Positions 10,849-17,861 of a stretch of 64,000 nt of DNA are shown piece by piece (position 1 is the first letter of the stretch; every line of letters begins with the position of its first letter). Source of the stretch: Corynebacterium endometrii (lineage in GTDB: Bacteria > Actinomycetota > Actinomycetes > Mycobacteriales > Mycobacteriaceae). The stretch is from NCBI RefSeq assembly GCF_004795735.1, contig NZ_CP039247.1:868001-932000 (forward strand). The letters run 5' to 3'. The position numbers and the translations under genes were made by a program. Under the pieces are notes generated by a model. It searched no databases. It was given only the letters and a program-made list of their open reading frames with translations, and was not told where the DNA came from.

Positions 10849-11493
10849 ATGGCAAGCGCGAACAAGTCCTCCAAGCCCCAGTCCAAGCTGGACGGTGGCA
10901 ACTCTCGCCGCCGGAATTCGGTTCCGGTGGCCTCGCGTGCTGCCGATCGCGCGTCCCGTGAGCGGGAGGCGGCGAGGGCTAAGGAGCTGGCCTCCAAAAA
11001 CCGTTCGCGCATGGATATCGCAGGCGTCAGCGTTCTCATCGCAGTGGTCCTCATCATCTTGTTCGCAATCGCCGTGCCGTTGCGCAACTATTACGATGGC
11101 CGCACGGAGCTGGCCCGCTTAAACGAATCCATTGCCAGCGCGCAACAGGAAAAAGAACGCTTGCAAACCGAAATCGAGCGTTACCAGGACCCCGAATACA
11201 TCCGCCAGGAAGCCCGCCGTCGCTTGGGTTTGGTGGCGCCCGGGGAGGTTGCGTACCGCATTGTGGATCCCCGCATGAGCCAGGGGGAGAGCCTGTCTAC
11301 CGATAAGCAAGCGGAATCGGACCAACGCGAGTGGTACGAGGTCCTCTGGGACTCCGTCGCGGAAAAGCCTCAGGTCTCCGTGGTCAGCGGCAACGGGCCA
11401 GAGACCCCGCCTTCGGCCGCCGAGACCGCACCAGAGACGCCCGCCGCCTCTGGCGACGAGGCGGAGCAGGCCACCCCGGCCCCGACCGGCTAG
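10849..11493 (+). CDS. ftsB: FtsB/DivIC-type septum formation initiator
   Basis: A 214-residue single-pass membrane protein. It has a basic cytoplasmic N-terminus (about 50 residues), one transmembrane helix (VSVLIAVVLIILFAIAVPL), then a coiled coil (ARLNESIASAQQEKERLQT) and the conserved DPEYIRQEARRRLGLV end of FtsB/DivIC proteins, followed by a Pro/Ala/Glu-rich tail. It is expected to join FtsQ and FtsL at the divisome. The location eno-ftsB-DUF501-ppx is conserved in actinobacteria (Rv1024). Weak GTG/ATG upstream starts are absent; ATG 10849 fits. Confidence 0.88.
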   Translation: MASANKSSKPQSKLDGGNSRRRNSVPVASRAADRASREREAARAKELASKNRSRMDIAGVSVLIAVVLIILFAIAVPLRNYYDGRTELARLNESIASAQQEKERLQTEIERYQDPEYIRQEARRRLGLVAPGEVAYRIVDPRMSQGESLSTDKQAESDQREWYEVLWDSVAEKPQVSVVSGNGPETPPSAAETAPETPAASGDEAEQATPAPTG

Positions 11494-11558
11494 CCCGATT
11501 AGGCGGCCTCGAGCTTTTCGACTAACCAACGCGGCCGGAGCCATGAGACAATGATCTC

Positions 11559-12107
11559 ATGAGCGTTAATCAAGCAGATCTTGACATTGTTACCACCCAA
11601 TTGGGCCGCGAACCACGCGGCGTAGTGGACATTGCATACCGCACCCCGGACGGACAGCCGGCCGTGGTAACCACCTCGCCAAGGTTGCCGGACGGTACTC
11701 CGTTCCCAACGCTGTACTACCTTACGGATCCCCGGCTAACGGCGGAGGCATCACGCCTTGAGGTTGCCCACGTGATGAAGTGGATGGAAGCGCGCCTGGG
11801 GGAGGATGAAGAACTGGCAGCGGACTACCGCGCAGCTCACGAATACTTCCTGGCCAAGCGCAACTCAATGGAAGACCTGGGCACCGAGTTCTCCGGCGGC
11901 GGAATGCCGGACCGGGTCAAGTGCCTGCACGTTCTGATCGCCTACGCCCTGGCCGAGGGGCCTGAGCATTTCCGCTTGGGCACCGAGGCCGTTGCACTGG
12001 CCGCCGATCATGGCCGCTTGCGCGGCACCGCCATCCCCGAGGATTGGCCGACCATCGCTGAGCTAGGCATCGAGCTTAGCCAGTTTGATTTCTCCAACGC
12101 CGAATAA
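11559..12107 (+). CDS. DUF501 family protein
   Basis: A 182-residue soluble protein of the DUF501 family, recognised by its start (two-domain arrangement beginning DIVTTQLGREPRGVVDIAYR) and by its fixed position between ftsB and ppx in actinobacteria (Rv1025). No catalytic function is known for the family. The next gene starts 23 bases after the stop, so it is probably co-transcribed with ppx. Confidence 0.85.
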   Translation: MSVNQADLDIVTTQLGREPRGVVDIAYRTPDGQPAVVTTSPRLPDGTPFPTLYYLTDPRLTAEASRLEVAHVMKWMEARLGEDEELAADYRAAHEYFLAKRNSMEDLGTEFSGGGMPDRVKCLHVLIAYALAEGPEHFRLGTEAVALAADHGRLRGTAIPEDWPTIAELGIELSQFDFSNAE

Positions 12108-12130
12108 ATCCCTACAAGGAGTTCTTCCCC

Positions 12131-13102
12131 ATGACTCGCGTGGCTGCTGTAGATTGCGGTACCAATTCCATCCGTCTGCTCATCTCCGATATCCATGAAG
12201 ATGGAAAGATCAAAGACATTGTCCGAACCATGGAAATAGTCCGCCTAGGGCAAGGCGTGGACGCACACGGTGAGTTTGCCCCGGAAGCTCTTGAGCGCAC
12301 GCGTGCGGCCCTGGCCGGCTACGTGCAGCAAATGAAATTTGAGCAGGTAACACGGGTGCGCATGGTAGCCACCTCCGCCACCCGTGACGCGAGCAATCAG
12401 CGGGAGTTTTTCGACATGACCGCCGAATTGCTCGGCCAGATCCAGCCGGGCGCGCGGGCCGAGGTTATTAGCGGCGAGGAAGAGGCCATGCTTTCCTTCT
12501 CCGGCGCGGTCAGCGACCTGCCGGCGGACCGCGCCCCCTTCTGCGTTATCGATTTAGGCGGCGGGTCTACTGAATTTATCGTGGGCGAGGCTGACGGCTC
12601 AATCCTCGGTATGCACTCCGCGCAAATGGGATGCGTGCGTATAACCGAGCGGATGATGCCTTCCGATCCTCCGAGCGAGACGGAAATCGAAATCGCTGAG
12701 GATTTCGTGGAAGAGCGCATGCAGGAGGTGGAGCGAATTGTCCCCGTCGACAAGGCAGTAACCTTCGTAGGCTGCGCGGGAACGTTCACGACTCTGTCTG
12801 CTATAGCCCAGGGATTGGAACGCTATGACGCGGATTCCATCCATGGTTCGGAGCTTCGCTTCGACGGTCTGCGGGTGTTGACGCGTTCATTGATGCTTGA
12901 GCCGGCCGAGATGCGTGCGCTCAATCCGGTCATTCACCCGGGGCGTGCCGATGTCATTGGCGGCGGCGCCGTTGCCGTAGAGGGGATCATTAACATGATC
13001 GAGCGCAACTCCGAAGCCCGCTCCTTCTTCATCAGCGAGAAGGACATCCTCGATGGGATCATTGCGGGCTTGGCCGAAGACGTTCAGGCCGAGGCCGAGT
13101 AA
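12131..13102 (+). CDS. ppx: Exopolyphosphatase/guanosine pentaphosphatase (Ppx/GppA family)
   Basis: A 323-residue ASKHA-fold phosphatase. The phosphate-1 loop AAVDCGTNSIRLLI is at the N-terminus, IDLGGGSTEFIVG is the phosphate-2 motif and GCAGTFTTLSAIAQ is further on. The short form (about 320 residues, no HD domain) corresponds to Ppx2 of corynebacteria and Rv1026. It is expected to release phosphate from polyphosphate or act on pppGpp; the sequence does not distinguish between them. A strong AAGGAG ribosome binding site precedes the ATG. Confidence 0.92.
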   Translation: MTRVAAVDCGTNSIRLLISDIHEDGKIKDIVRTMEIVRLGQGVDAHGEFAPEALERTRAALAGYVQQMKFEQVTRVRMVATSATRDASNQREFFDMTAELLGQIQPGARAEVISGEEEAMLSFSGAVSDLPADRAPFCVIDLGGGSTEFIVGEADGSILGMHSAQMGCVRITERMMPSDPPSETEIEIAEDFVEERMQEVERIVPVDKAVTFVGCAGTFTTLSAIAQGLERYDADSIHGSELRFDGLRVLTRSLMLEPAEMRALNPVIHPGRADVIGGGAVAVEGIINMIERNSEARSFFISEKDILDGIIAGLAEDVQAEAE

Positions 13103-13177
13103 ATCGCGAATTTATGCGCGTTACAATGCGCAATTCGGTGTTGGACTGGGTACTCTAATAGACTGGTTCCAGCACGC

Positions 13178-13254
13178 GCCCCCATAGCCCAATCGGCAGA
13201 GGCAGTTGACTTAAAATCAATTCAGTGTGGGTTCGAGTCCCACTGGGGGCACCA
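13178..13254 (+). tRNA. tRNA-Leu (anticodon UAA) with a short variable arm
   Basis: A 77-nt cloverleaf with encoded CCA: acceptor GCCCCCA/TGGGGGC, three-pair D stem, anticodon stem GTTGA/TCAAT with loop CTTAAAA (anticodon TAA), five-base variable loop TCAGT, T arm GTGGG-TTCGAGT-CCCAC. By anticodon it reads UUA (Leu). Leucine tRNAs normally have a long variable arm, so the five-base arm is odd. The 3' end doubles as the attachment site of the element downstream. Confidence 0.85.
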
Positions 13255-13257
13255 CCA
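13220..13257. repeat. attL-like direct repeat (tRNA side)
   Basis: A 38-bp sequence starting ATTCAGTGTGGGTTCGAGTC inside the tRNA gene. It is identical to 16406-16443. Confidence 0.85.
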
Positions 13258-13275
13258 CCAGCGGAAACGCTGGAA

Positions 13276-13319
13276 AGTTGGGCACTTTTTGGCCTATGGT
13301 GTCCAAAAAGTGTCCAACT
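13276..13319 (-). terminator. Large inverted repeat inside the tRNA-proximal att site
   Basis: AGTTGGGCACTTTTTGG (13276-13292) pairs with CCAAAAAGTGTCCAACT (13303-13319) with one G-T wobble. It lies just after the stop of the minus-strand gene 13325-13669 and could terminate it. The GTCCAAAA words recur next to the distal repeat (16381-16397), so integrase arm-binding sites are another reading. Confidence 0.45.
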
Positions 13320-13324
13320 AATAA

Positions 13325-13669
13325 TTACTTAGCCGTCTTCCGGTAACGGTTGAGGCACTGCAATTCTCCGAGCGTGAAACCCTTAAACCCTTCTCCTCGA
13401 AGGTAGGATACGGCTCCGGTTTGGTCTCGTTTCTGGACTTGGCCGGGTTTAGCCATAATCTGAGCAGCCGCCATAAGGACTACGCTCCGAACGCCTGGAC
13501 GGTAATTTCCGGCACTGTCTATGTGATTTGCCTCGGGATTGCCTCGGCAATATGCCTCGCCGAAGCCAGAGGCGCTCTGGAGCGCGAATTTGGCCGTCTT
13601 TCGGGCCTCTTCCTCGGTAACGATGGGCGGAGGATCGAATTCGAGTAGCTCGTCGACTGAAATCTCCAT
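13325..13669 (-). CDS. Possible phage head-tail connector-like protein
   Basis: A 114-residue acidic-then-basic protein with a convincing ribosome binding site (GGAGGG, 4-6 bases before ATG). The layout, an N-terminal acidic helix, a central RPGVRSVVLMAAAQIMAKPG helix, then QTGAVSYLRGEGFKGFTLGE and a final LNRYRK, resembles small head-to-tail connector/adaptor proteins of actinophages. This is pattern recognition only and no catalytic residue is implied. Its place directly inside the att repeat supports a prophage origin for the island. It could also be an unrelated small island protein. Confidence 0.45.
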   Translation of the reverse strand: MEISVDELLEFDPPPIVTEEEARKTAKFALQSASGFGEAYCRGNPEANHIDSAGNYRPGVRSVVLMAAAQIMAKPGQVQKRDQTGAVSYLRGEGFKGFTLGELQCLNRYRKTAK

Positions 13670-13726
13670 TAGCCCTCCACGAATCGAATCTTTACTTCAG
13701 AATGTTTGACCGGAGTTTCGTAATGA

Positions 13727-13876
13727 ACCGGAGAACCTTCAAACGTCGCAGCCATGATCGACCGCGCAGTCCACCACGCAGAGATTCTCACACACAAGGC
13801 AACCAGTTACCGCATCAACGGTCACGAAGATATCCTGCCTTCCGTAAACGCAGAACGAGGCAAAGCACTAAAGTAA
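13727..13876 (+). pseudogene. istB remnant (IS21-family transposition ATPase, C-terminal end only)
   Basis: In the frame ending TAA 13874-13876 the DNA reads SNVAAMIDRAVHHAEIL and then THKATSYRI, the characteristic C-terminal end of IstB, the ATPase partner of the IS21 transposase. The frame is closed by a TGA at 13724 and nothing upstream belongs to istB, so about 80% of the gene and all of istA are gone. The IS right end follows directly. A longer reading frame at 13702-13950 runs through in another phase and is not believed. Confidence 0.7.
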
Positions 13877-13885
13877 ACGACAAGT

Positions 13886-13942
13886 ACAATTGGGCTACTT
13901 TTCCACCGTCAGAAGTGGGCTACTTTTCGACCGTCGCTGACA
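13886..13942. repeat. IS21-type right terminal end with repeated internal motif
   Basis: TGGGCTACTTTTC occurs twice (near 13890 and 13917), followed by GACCGTCGCTGACA ending at 13942. IS21-family ends finish in TGACA and carry repeated transposase-binding motifs of this kind. Directly follows the istB remnant. Confidence 0.6.
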
Positions 13943-13986
13943 GTCGCTGACGCTCTGATGTTCGTGTTCCTTTAAGGGGGTCTCCA

Positions 13987-14403
13987 GTGGAAGATAATTC
14001 GGCGAGCCTAGCTGATCTAGAGCGAAGGATAGAATTTCTGTCTGCTCAAGTAGAACGGCTTGTAACCCTGCATCACCCATTTCCGCCACCTTATGTAGAG
14101 TTTCGGAAAGCGGTGATGCTCGCTGCCTTGACTTTCGAACAAGAAGCTTTATCTCAGAAGCTTTTGGGGGCAGTGGTTGCACACAACGATGGCAATATCG
14201 TTGATGTCAGGGAAGGCTTGTTGCCTTTTCCTGAGGAAACCATCGAATTGTTCAATGAGTATTCGGCTAACGGGGTGATCGAACCCGATCAGACAATCGA
14301 CATGCTCAAAACCATTGTCCCAAATGGTGCGGTGGCCAAAGACCTCTTCGAGGCGTGGGAAGTAGGCCGGTCCGTCATTCGTCAAAACAACGGAGAATCG
14401 TGA
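13987..14403 (+). CDS. Hypothetical protein of the island
   Basis: A 138-residue soluble protein, not recognised. It begins with a leucine-zipper-like helix (SLADLERRIEFLSAQVERL), then a proline-rich turn and a mostly helical remainder. A GTG start has GGGGG seven bases upstream. GC content is visibly lower than in the surrounding core genes, in line with acquisition by transfer. There is no signal peptide or membrane segment. The gene stands alone, between the IS21 end and a decayed high-GC stretch. Confidence 0.6.
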   Translation: MEDNSASLADLERRIEFLSAQVERLVTLHHPFPPPYVEFRKAVMLAALTFEQEALSQKLLGAVVAHNDGNIVDVREGLLPFPEETIELFNEYSANGVIEPDQTIDMLKTIVPNGAVAKDLFEAWEVGRSVIRQNNGES

Positions 14404-14705
14404 ATCCGGCTACGGGCTTAACACTCGCTACCCAAGCGAACTGTACTTTTTGCCACGGTCAAGCGCCGCGGAGCACAGTGCCCCTGGCCTAGACCACTGA
14501 CCAAAGCAACACCTCCGCGCGCAGCCCAAGCGCGGAGGTGTTGTTGTCTCCGCCGCATGCCGCGCCCTGGCCTGACCAGCCCCACGGCACAGTAGAACGG
14601 GTTCTGCACCGCGATCGGCGGTGCGCCAGGCGAGCCCGACCACGACAGCTGTACGTATTTCCCCGCGACCGTGCCCGCGTCCCACTACACCACGGCGGTG
14701 CAGCG
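14404..14705. other. Non-coding or decayed stretch in the island
   Basis: About 300 bases of high GC with no convincing gene. A CCGCGCGCAGCCCAAGCGCGG hairpin near 14515-14536, followed by AGGTGTTGTTGT, may be a terminator for the upstream gene. Confidence 0.35.
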
Positions 14706-15136
14706 ATGACCCCAACCGAGCGCGCGATCGCCCGGGCTGGGCTGACCTTCGAGATGGCCGACGTTCTCGACGATCTTGGCGACACCCGCCGCGGCATCGC
14801 AGGCGTCACCGACGAGCTCTGCCGCTTGCGCACCTGCCGCGATGCCTTGATAGTCCGCGCGGTCACCCTCGGCGGACCGCGCGAGGCCATCGCAGCGGTG
14901 ACGGCGTTCGTGGGCGGCCTCAACGCCGCGGCCTCAACGCCGCGGCCTCAGCGGCGGCACAGGCGAAGGGGGTGGACTTCGTTGCCCCGCCAGACGACGG
15001 GCTCGGGGTGTGCGCACCGTGGGCTGCGCGGCGGGTGTCCGCGCTGGGCCCGGTGACGGGGGATGACGCCGTGCCGGTGCATCCGACGTCGCTTGGCCAC
15101 GCTGCGGTGGCGGAGGCGGTGGCCGGAGCGATGTAG
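14706..15136 (+). pseudogene. Frameshifted SGNH/GDSL-type hydrolase fragment
   Basis: The C-terminal part (from about 14945) reads KGVDFVAPPDDGLGVC, ends VHPTSLGHAAVAEAV and stops at 15136. The H-P-x-x-x-G-H block is typical of the catalytic histidine region of secreted SGNH hydrolases. Upstream the protein continues in another frame (ALIVRAVTLGGPREAIAAVT). The frames meet at a perfect 14-bp tandem duplication of CCTCAACGCCGCGG near 14919-14946; removing one copy joins them as VGGLNAAASAAAQAKGVDFV. The N-terminus with signal peptide and catalytic serine is absent. GC content is much higher than in neighbouring island genes. Confidence 0.6.
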
Positions 15137-15318
15137 GTGAAGAACGGTCGAACCCCCGCCGTGGTGATCCCCGCTTCGGGGGCACATCCCCCCATATAGG
15201 TGTGCACGAAAGTGCTTCGAGTAGCAGTCGCGCTGAAATACTAGACATCGGGCTTTATTGTGACGTCAGGTGTATTCCAACGCCATGCCAATAGGCCTAG
15301 ATCGAAAGGGAAACCGCA
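15137..15318. other. Upstream region of the secreted-protein pair
   Basis: Holds a small GC hairpin (CCCCGCTTCGGGG, 15168-15180) after the hydrolase fragment, and GAAAGGGAAA as ribosome binding site for ATG 15319. A clear promoter was not identified. Confidence 0.3.
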
Positions 15319-15876
15319 ATGTACAAGCGACTACTCGCACTCTGTCTTGCCGTGGCCATGCCAGTGGCGGCCGTGCAACCAGCCCACGCAACGACGCCCG
15401 AAATCACCGCTGCAAGAGCTACCAAACCAGCCTCCGAAACCCTCTCGCAACCAGATTTTTCTGGTGCCTCCGAAACTGAAACCGAAGACATTTATGAGCA
15501 GCTGGATTCTGAGCTTGAATACCTTTCTGGCCTACCGGCGGATGAACTGGATGCCGAACTTCAATCGCTTGAGCGCAAAGACGGAACAGCCCCGAGGCTT
15601 GGACCGCTCGTCATCGTGGCTGCGATCGGATGCGCGGTAGGGATCGGGGGCGCAGTCTTTACAAAATCGTGGGAGGACCCGAACAGTGCTGTGTGGGCTC
15701 TCGCAGGTGTGCTCACTAGCTGCATTCCCGGAGCCCAGCAGGCTAAGCTCGTTCAAGTCATTATGAATAACAAGCAAACGATCGCCACCGCCCTCAAGAA
15801 AGTCGGTGCATTTAGTCTCGCCGCGGCGATCCTTGGTGCGAATATCGTTCCTGTCGCGATTGCACCTAACGAGTAA
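15319..15876 (+). CDS. Secreted hydrophobic-core protein, candidate bacteriocin precursor
   Basis: A 185-residue protein with a classic signal peptide (basic MYKR, hydrophobic LLALCLAVAMPVAAV, cleavage after AHA near residue 25). Next comes an acidic low-complexity stretch (SETETEDIYEQLDSELEYL), and from about residue 94 a hydrophobic, Gly/Ala-rich part: PLVIVAAIGCAVGIGGAVF, a Cys-containing turn (LTSCIPGAQQ) and a final hydrophobic helix. The mature form has two cysteines and could be membrane-active after removal of the acidic part. It is followed 16 bases later by a tiny membrane protein, the pattern of toxin plus immunity. No known family was recognised and the bacteriocin reading is inference. 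Confidence 0.7.
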   Translation: MYKRLLALCLAVAMPVAAVQPAHATTPEITAARATKPASETLSQPDFSGASETETEDIYEQLDSELEYLSGLPADELDAELQSLERKDGTAPRLGPLVIVAAIGCAVGIGGAVFTKSWEDPNSAVWALAGVLTSCIPGAQQAKLVQVIMNNKQTIATALKKVGAFSLAAAILGANIVPVAIAPNE

Positions 15877-15892
15877 TTAGAGGAAACGTTCT

Positions 15893-16204
15893 ATGAGCCT
15901 ACAAAAATTCCTGTGGATTTGCGCGGGCGTCGGGACTTTGCTTGCGGGGTATGTAAAAGAAGCGCCTCCTCTTCTGTTAGTAGCTCTTCTCTTCGTCGCT
16001 GCCATTCCGACAGCTCTACTAATTGGGTCATCTTCGGAGCTAAAAGGCGGCCTTAAGGCCGTCGGTCTGCTTGCGATTTGCATTGCTATAGGGGCATTCG
16101 TTCCGCTAGTTTTGGTCTTCGCTTTTGCTGGTTATGTAGCAGTGACCTGGTATTCGGTTACCCCCGCTGAACCCTCAGAGCACTCTATCTCGCCGAAAGG
16201 ATAA
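15893..16204 (+). CDS. Small integral membrane protein, candidate immunity protein
   Basis: A 103-residue protein, almost entirely hydrophobic, with about three to four membrane segments (LWICAGVGTLLAGYV, LLLVALLFVAAIPTALLIG, AVGLLAICIAIGAFVPLVLV) and a short polar C-terminus. It has a good AGAGGAA ribosome binding site, and lies 16 bases after the secreted protein, so the two are surely co-transcribed. Bacteriocin immunity proteins often have this size and build. It could instead be a general membrane protein of unknown role. Confidence 0.65.
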   Translation: MSLQKFLWICAGVGTLLAGYVKEAPPLLLVALLFVAAIPTALLIGSSSELKGGLKAVGLLAICIAIGAFVPLVLVFAFAGYVAVTWYSVTPAEPSEHSISPKG

Positions 16205-16405
16205 TTGGAGCAACGACGGAACACAGCTTCAACACGACAAACCCCCGCCGTGGCGACGCTCCGCTGAACCCTTCCCCACCGTTTGCTCGTCATCCCCCCG
16301 TTAGAAGCACGCCCACACCAATTTGCCCAGTACACCCCTCGCCAGGCGATTGGCAGCGGCGAGCTCTGCGCTGCGGCGACGTCCAAAATGTCCAAAACCA
16401 CACCG
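16205..16405. other. Distal end of the island, no gene seen
   Basis: No supported coding region. Just before the distal repeat, GTCCAAAATGTCCAAAA (16381-16397) echoes the words near 13301-13317 and may be recombinase arm sites. Confidence 0.35.
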
Positions 16406-16443
16406 ATTCAGTGTGGGTTCGAGTCCCACTGGGGGCACCACCA
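16406..16443. repeat. attR-like direct repeat (distal)
   Basis: A second copy of the 38-bp tRNA-Leu 3' segment, identical to 13220-13257. It lacks the 5' half of the tRNA and is not a functional gene. Confidence 0.85.
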
Positions 16444-16475
16444 AAGGCCAGCTTAAACGCTGGCCTTTACCTTTA
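16444..16475 (+). terminator. Displaced tRNA-Leu terminator
   Basis: AAAGGCCAGC / GCTGGCCTTT hairpin with loop TTAAAC, followed by ACCTTT, directly after the distal att repeat. Before insertion it would have followed the tRNA gene. Confidence 0.7.
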
Positions 16476-16715
16476 CCCCGCGACAATCCCACGGCAATTC
16501 CCCAACGGACTATTTAGCACGTCAGCAACCTCATCAAGCACGCCGACCCACAGCGCCGCCTAAATAACCAGAGCGTGGAAGGGTTGAAATCTAAATGTTT
16601 CCTTGGTTGGGAACTAAAATTTCCGGCCGGGCGTTAATAAGAGTGTAAAGACACCGAGAAAGCACCGAATAGAAAAGCACTCGGCCGCCAAGATTGAAAG
16701 GAATCGGGATACCCT

Positions 16716-17522
16716 GTGCGTTCAAGCAACCCGGTAATGAACTCGTTAACCCAGACTACCGCTGAGAACCCATACCAGTCACAGTACGGAGGTTACAGTG
16801 ACGGCTACGGGCAGGCCGGCGCTCCAGTAGCGCAGGAGCGGCCTATGACTGTCGATGACGTGGTCACCAAAACCGGTATCACCCTCGCCGTTATCATCGC
16901 TAGCGCGGTGGTTAACTTCTTTATCGGCGCATTCGTCGACCAGAGCCTCGCGATGATCCTGACCTTCGTGGGTGCAATCGGCGGCTTTATCACCGTCCTG
17001 GTCGCAACGTTTGGCAAGAAGTGGGGCTCTGCAGCCACCACCTTGATTTACGCTGCGTTCGAGGGCCTTTTCGTGGGTGGCTTCTCCTTAATCGTCTCCG
17101 CCGGCGCAGGTTCCGAGGCGGGCGCCATGATTGGCCAGGCAGTCCTGGCCACCGTTGGCGTCTTTTTGGGCATGCTGATTGTCTACAAGACCGGTGCGGT
17201 TAAGGTCACCCCTCGTTTCAACAAGATCATGTTCGGCCTCATCATGGGCGTTGCGGTCATGGCGCTGGGCAACTTCCTGCTGGCAATCTTCACCGGCAGC
17301 AGCCCTCTGCGCGACGGTGGCATGCTTGCGATCGTCTTCTCCATCGTCTGCATCATCCTGGCAGCCCTGTCCTTCATGACTGACTTCGACCAGGCGGATC
17401 GCCTCATCCGCGCCGGTGCGCCGGCCAAGCATGCCTGGGGCGTGGCCTTGAGCCTCGCTGTGACCCTGGTATGGCTCTACACCGAGATCCTGCGCCTGCT
17501 GAGCTACTTCCAGCAGAGGTAA
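16716..17522 (+). CDS. Bax1-I/YccA-family integral membrane protein
   Basis: A 268-residue protein with a polar Tyr/Gly/Gln-rich N-terminus of about 45 residues and seven hydrophobic segments. The C-terminal pattern (SFMTDFDQADRLIRAGAPAK, then WGVALSLAVTLVWLYTEILRLL) is typical of the Bax1-I (YccA/YbhL) family of membrane proteins, some of which conduct calcium or protons or modulate FtsH. The exact role in corynebacteria is unknown. The GTG start at 16716 has GAAAGGAA upstream; ATG 16737 is an alternative. Confidence 0.85.
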   Translation: MRSSNPVMNSLTQTTAENPYQSQYGGYSDGYGQAGAPVAQERPMTVDDVVTKTGITLAVIIASAVVNFFIGAFVDQSLAMILTFVGAIGGFITVLVATFGKKWGSAATTLIYAAFEGLFVGGFSLIVSAGAGSEAGAMIGQAVLATVGVFLGMLIVYKTGAVKVTPRFNKIMFGLIMGVAVMALGNFLLAIFTGSSPLRDGGMLAIVFSIVCIILAALSFMTDFDQADRLIRAGAPAKHAWGVALSLAVTLVWLYTEILRLLSYFQQR

Positions 17523-17552
17523 CATCACCTCTACGGCCTCGGTATAGGTACG

Positions 17553-17594
17553 AAGACCTCCATTGCCCACCCCGTGTGGCTGGAGGTCTTTTTG
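17553..17594 (+). terminator. Terminator after the Bax1-I gene
   Basis: AAGACCTCCA (17553-17562) pairs with TGGAGGTCTT (17581-17590) and is followed by TTTG. Confidence 0.8.
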
Positions 17595-17825
17595 CATCCC
17601 GGATGCGGCGGGCCCATGCATCCTGTGGCGCGCCCCGCCACGGGTGCTGGCGTGCTGCGAAGGATTGGATTCGGATCCCGGATTCGCCGATGGAATGTAC
17701 AACAGTGGCGTGGGGTGCGCGGCGAGAGGCGTTAGGCGTGAACGAAGATATTTCAAACTCGAAATAAAATTCCGCTAACCCAATTTAACTCTGGGTTAAT
17801 GATCTCATAATCTCAACCCGTTTCG

Positions 17826-17855
17826 GTAGACAGTGACGGGAACGTATTGCATTAT
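17826..17855 (+). promoter_or_regulatory. Possible promoter of an intergenic RNA
   Basis: TAGACA (17826-17831) and CATTAT (17850-17855) are 18 bases apart. A start about 7 bases later would fall at the foot of the hairpin beginning at 17863. Confidence 0.4.
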
Positions 17856-17861
17856 TTTTCC

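Larger units (their letters stand above)
13220..16443. mobile_element. Decayed integrated element at the tRNA-Leu 3' end
   Basis: Two identical 38-bp direct repeats (13220-13257 and 16406-16443) covering the anticodon-arm edge, variable loop, T arm and acceptor 3' strand of the tRNA bound this 3.2-kb segment. Between them the base composition is patchy, and the genes are unlike the flanking housekeeping genes: phage-connector-like gene, istB/IS21 remnant, frameshifted SGNH fragment, unknown 138-residue gene and a secreted/membrane protein pair. The probable original tRNA terminator (16444-16475) now lies beyond the distal repeat, as expected if insertion separated them. No integrase gene is visible, so the element looks immobile. 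Confidence 0.8.

Noticed and set aside
13702..13950. Open frame of 82 codons in the island
   Set aside because: It runs out of phase through the istB remnant and the IS end; its composition is arginine-rich noise.
16406..16440. Second functional tRNA gene
   Set aside because: Only the 3' half of tRNA-Leu is repeated; the 5' half and anticodon are missing.
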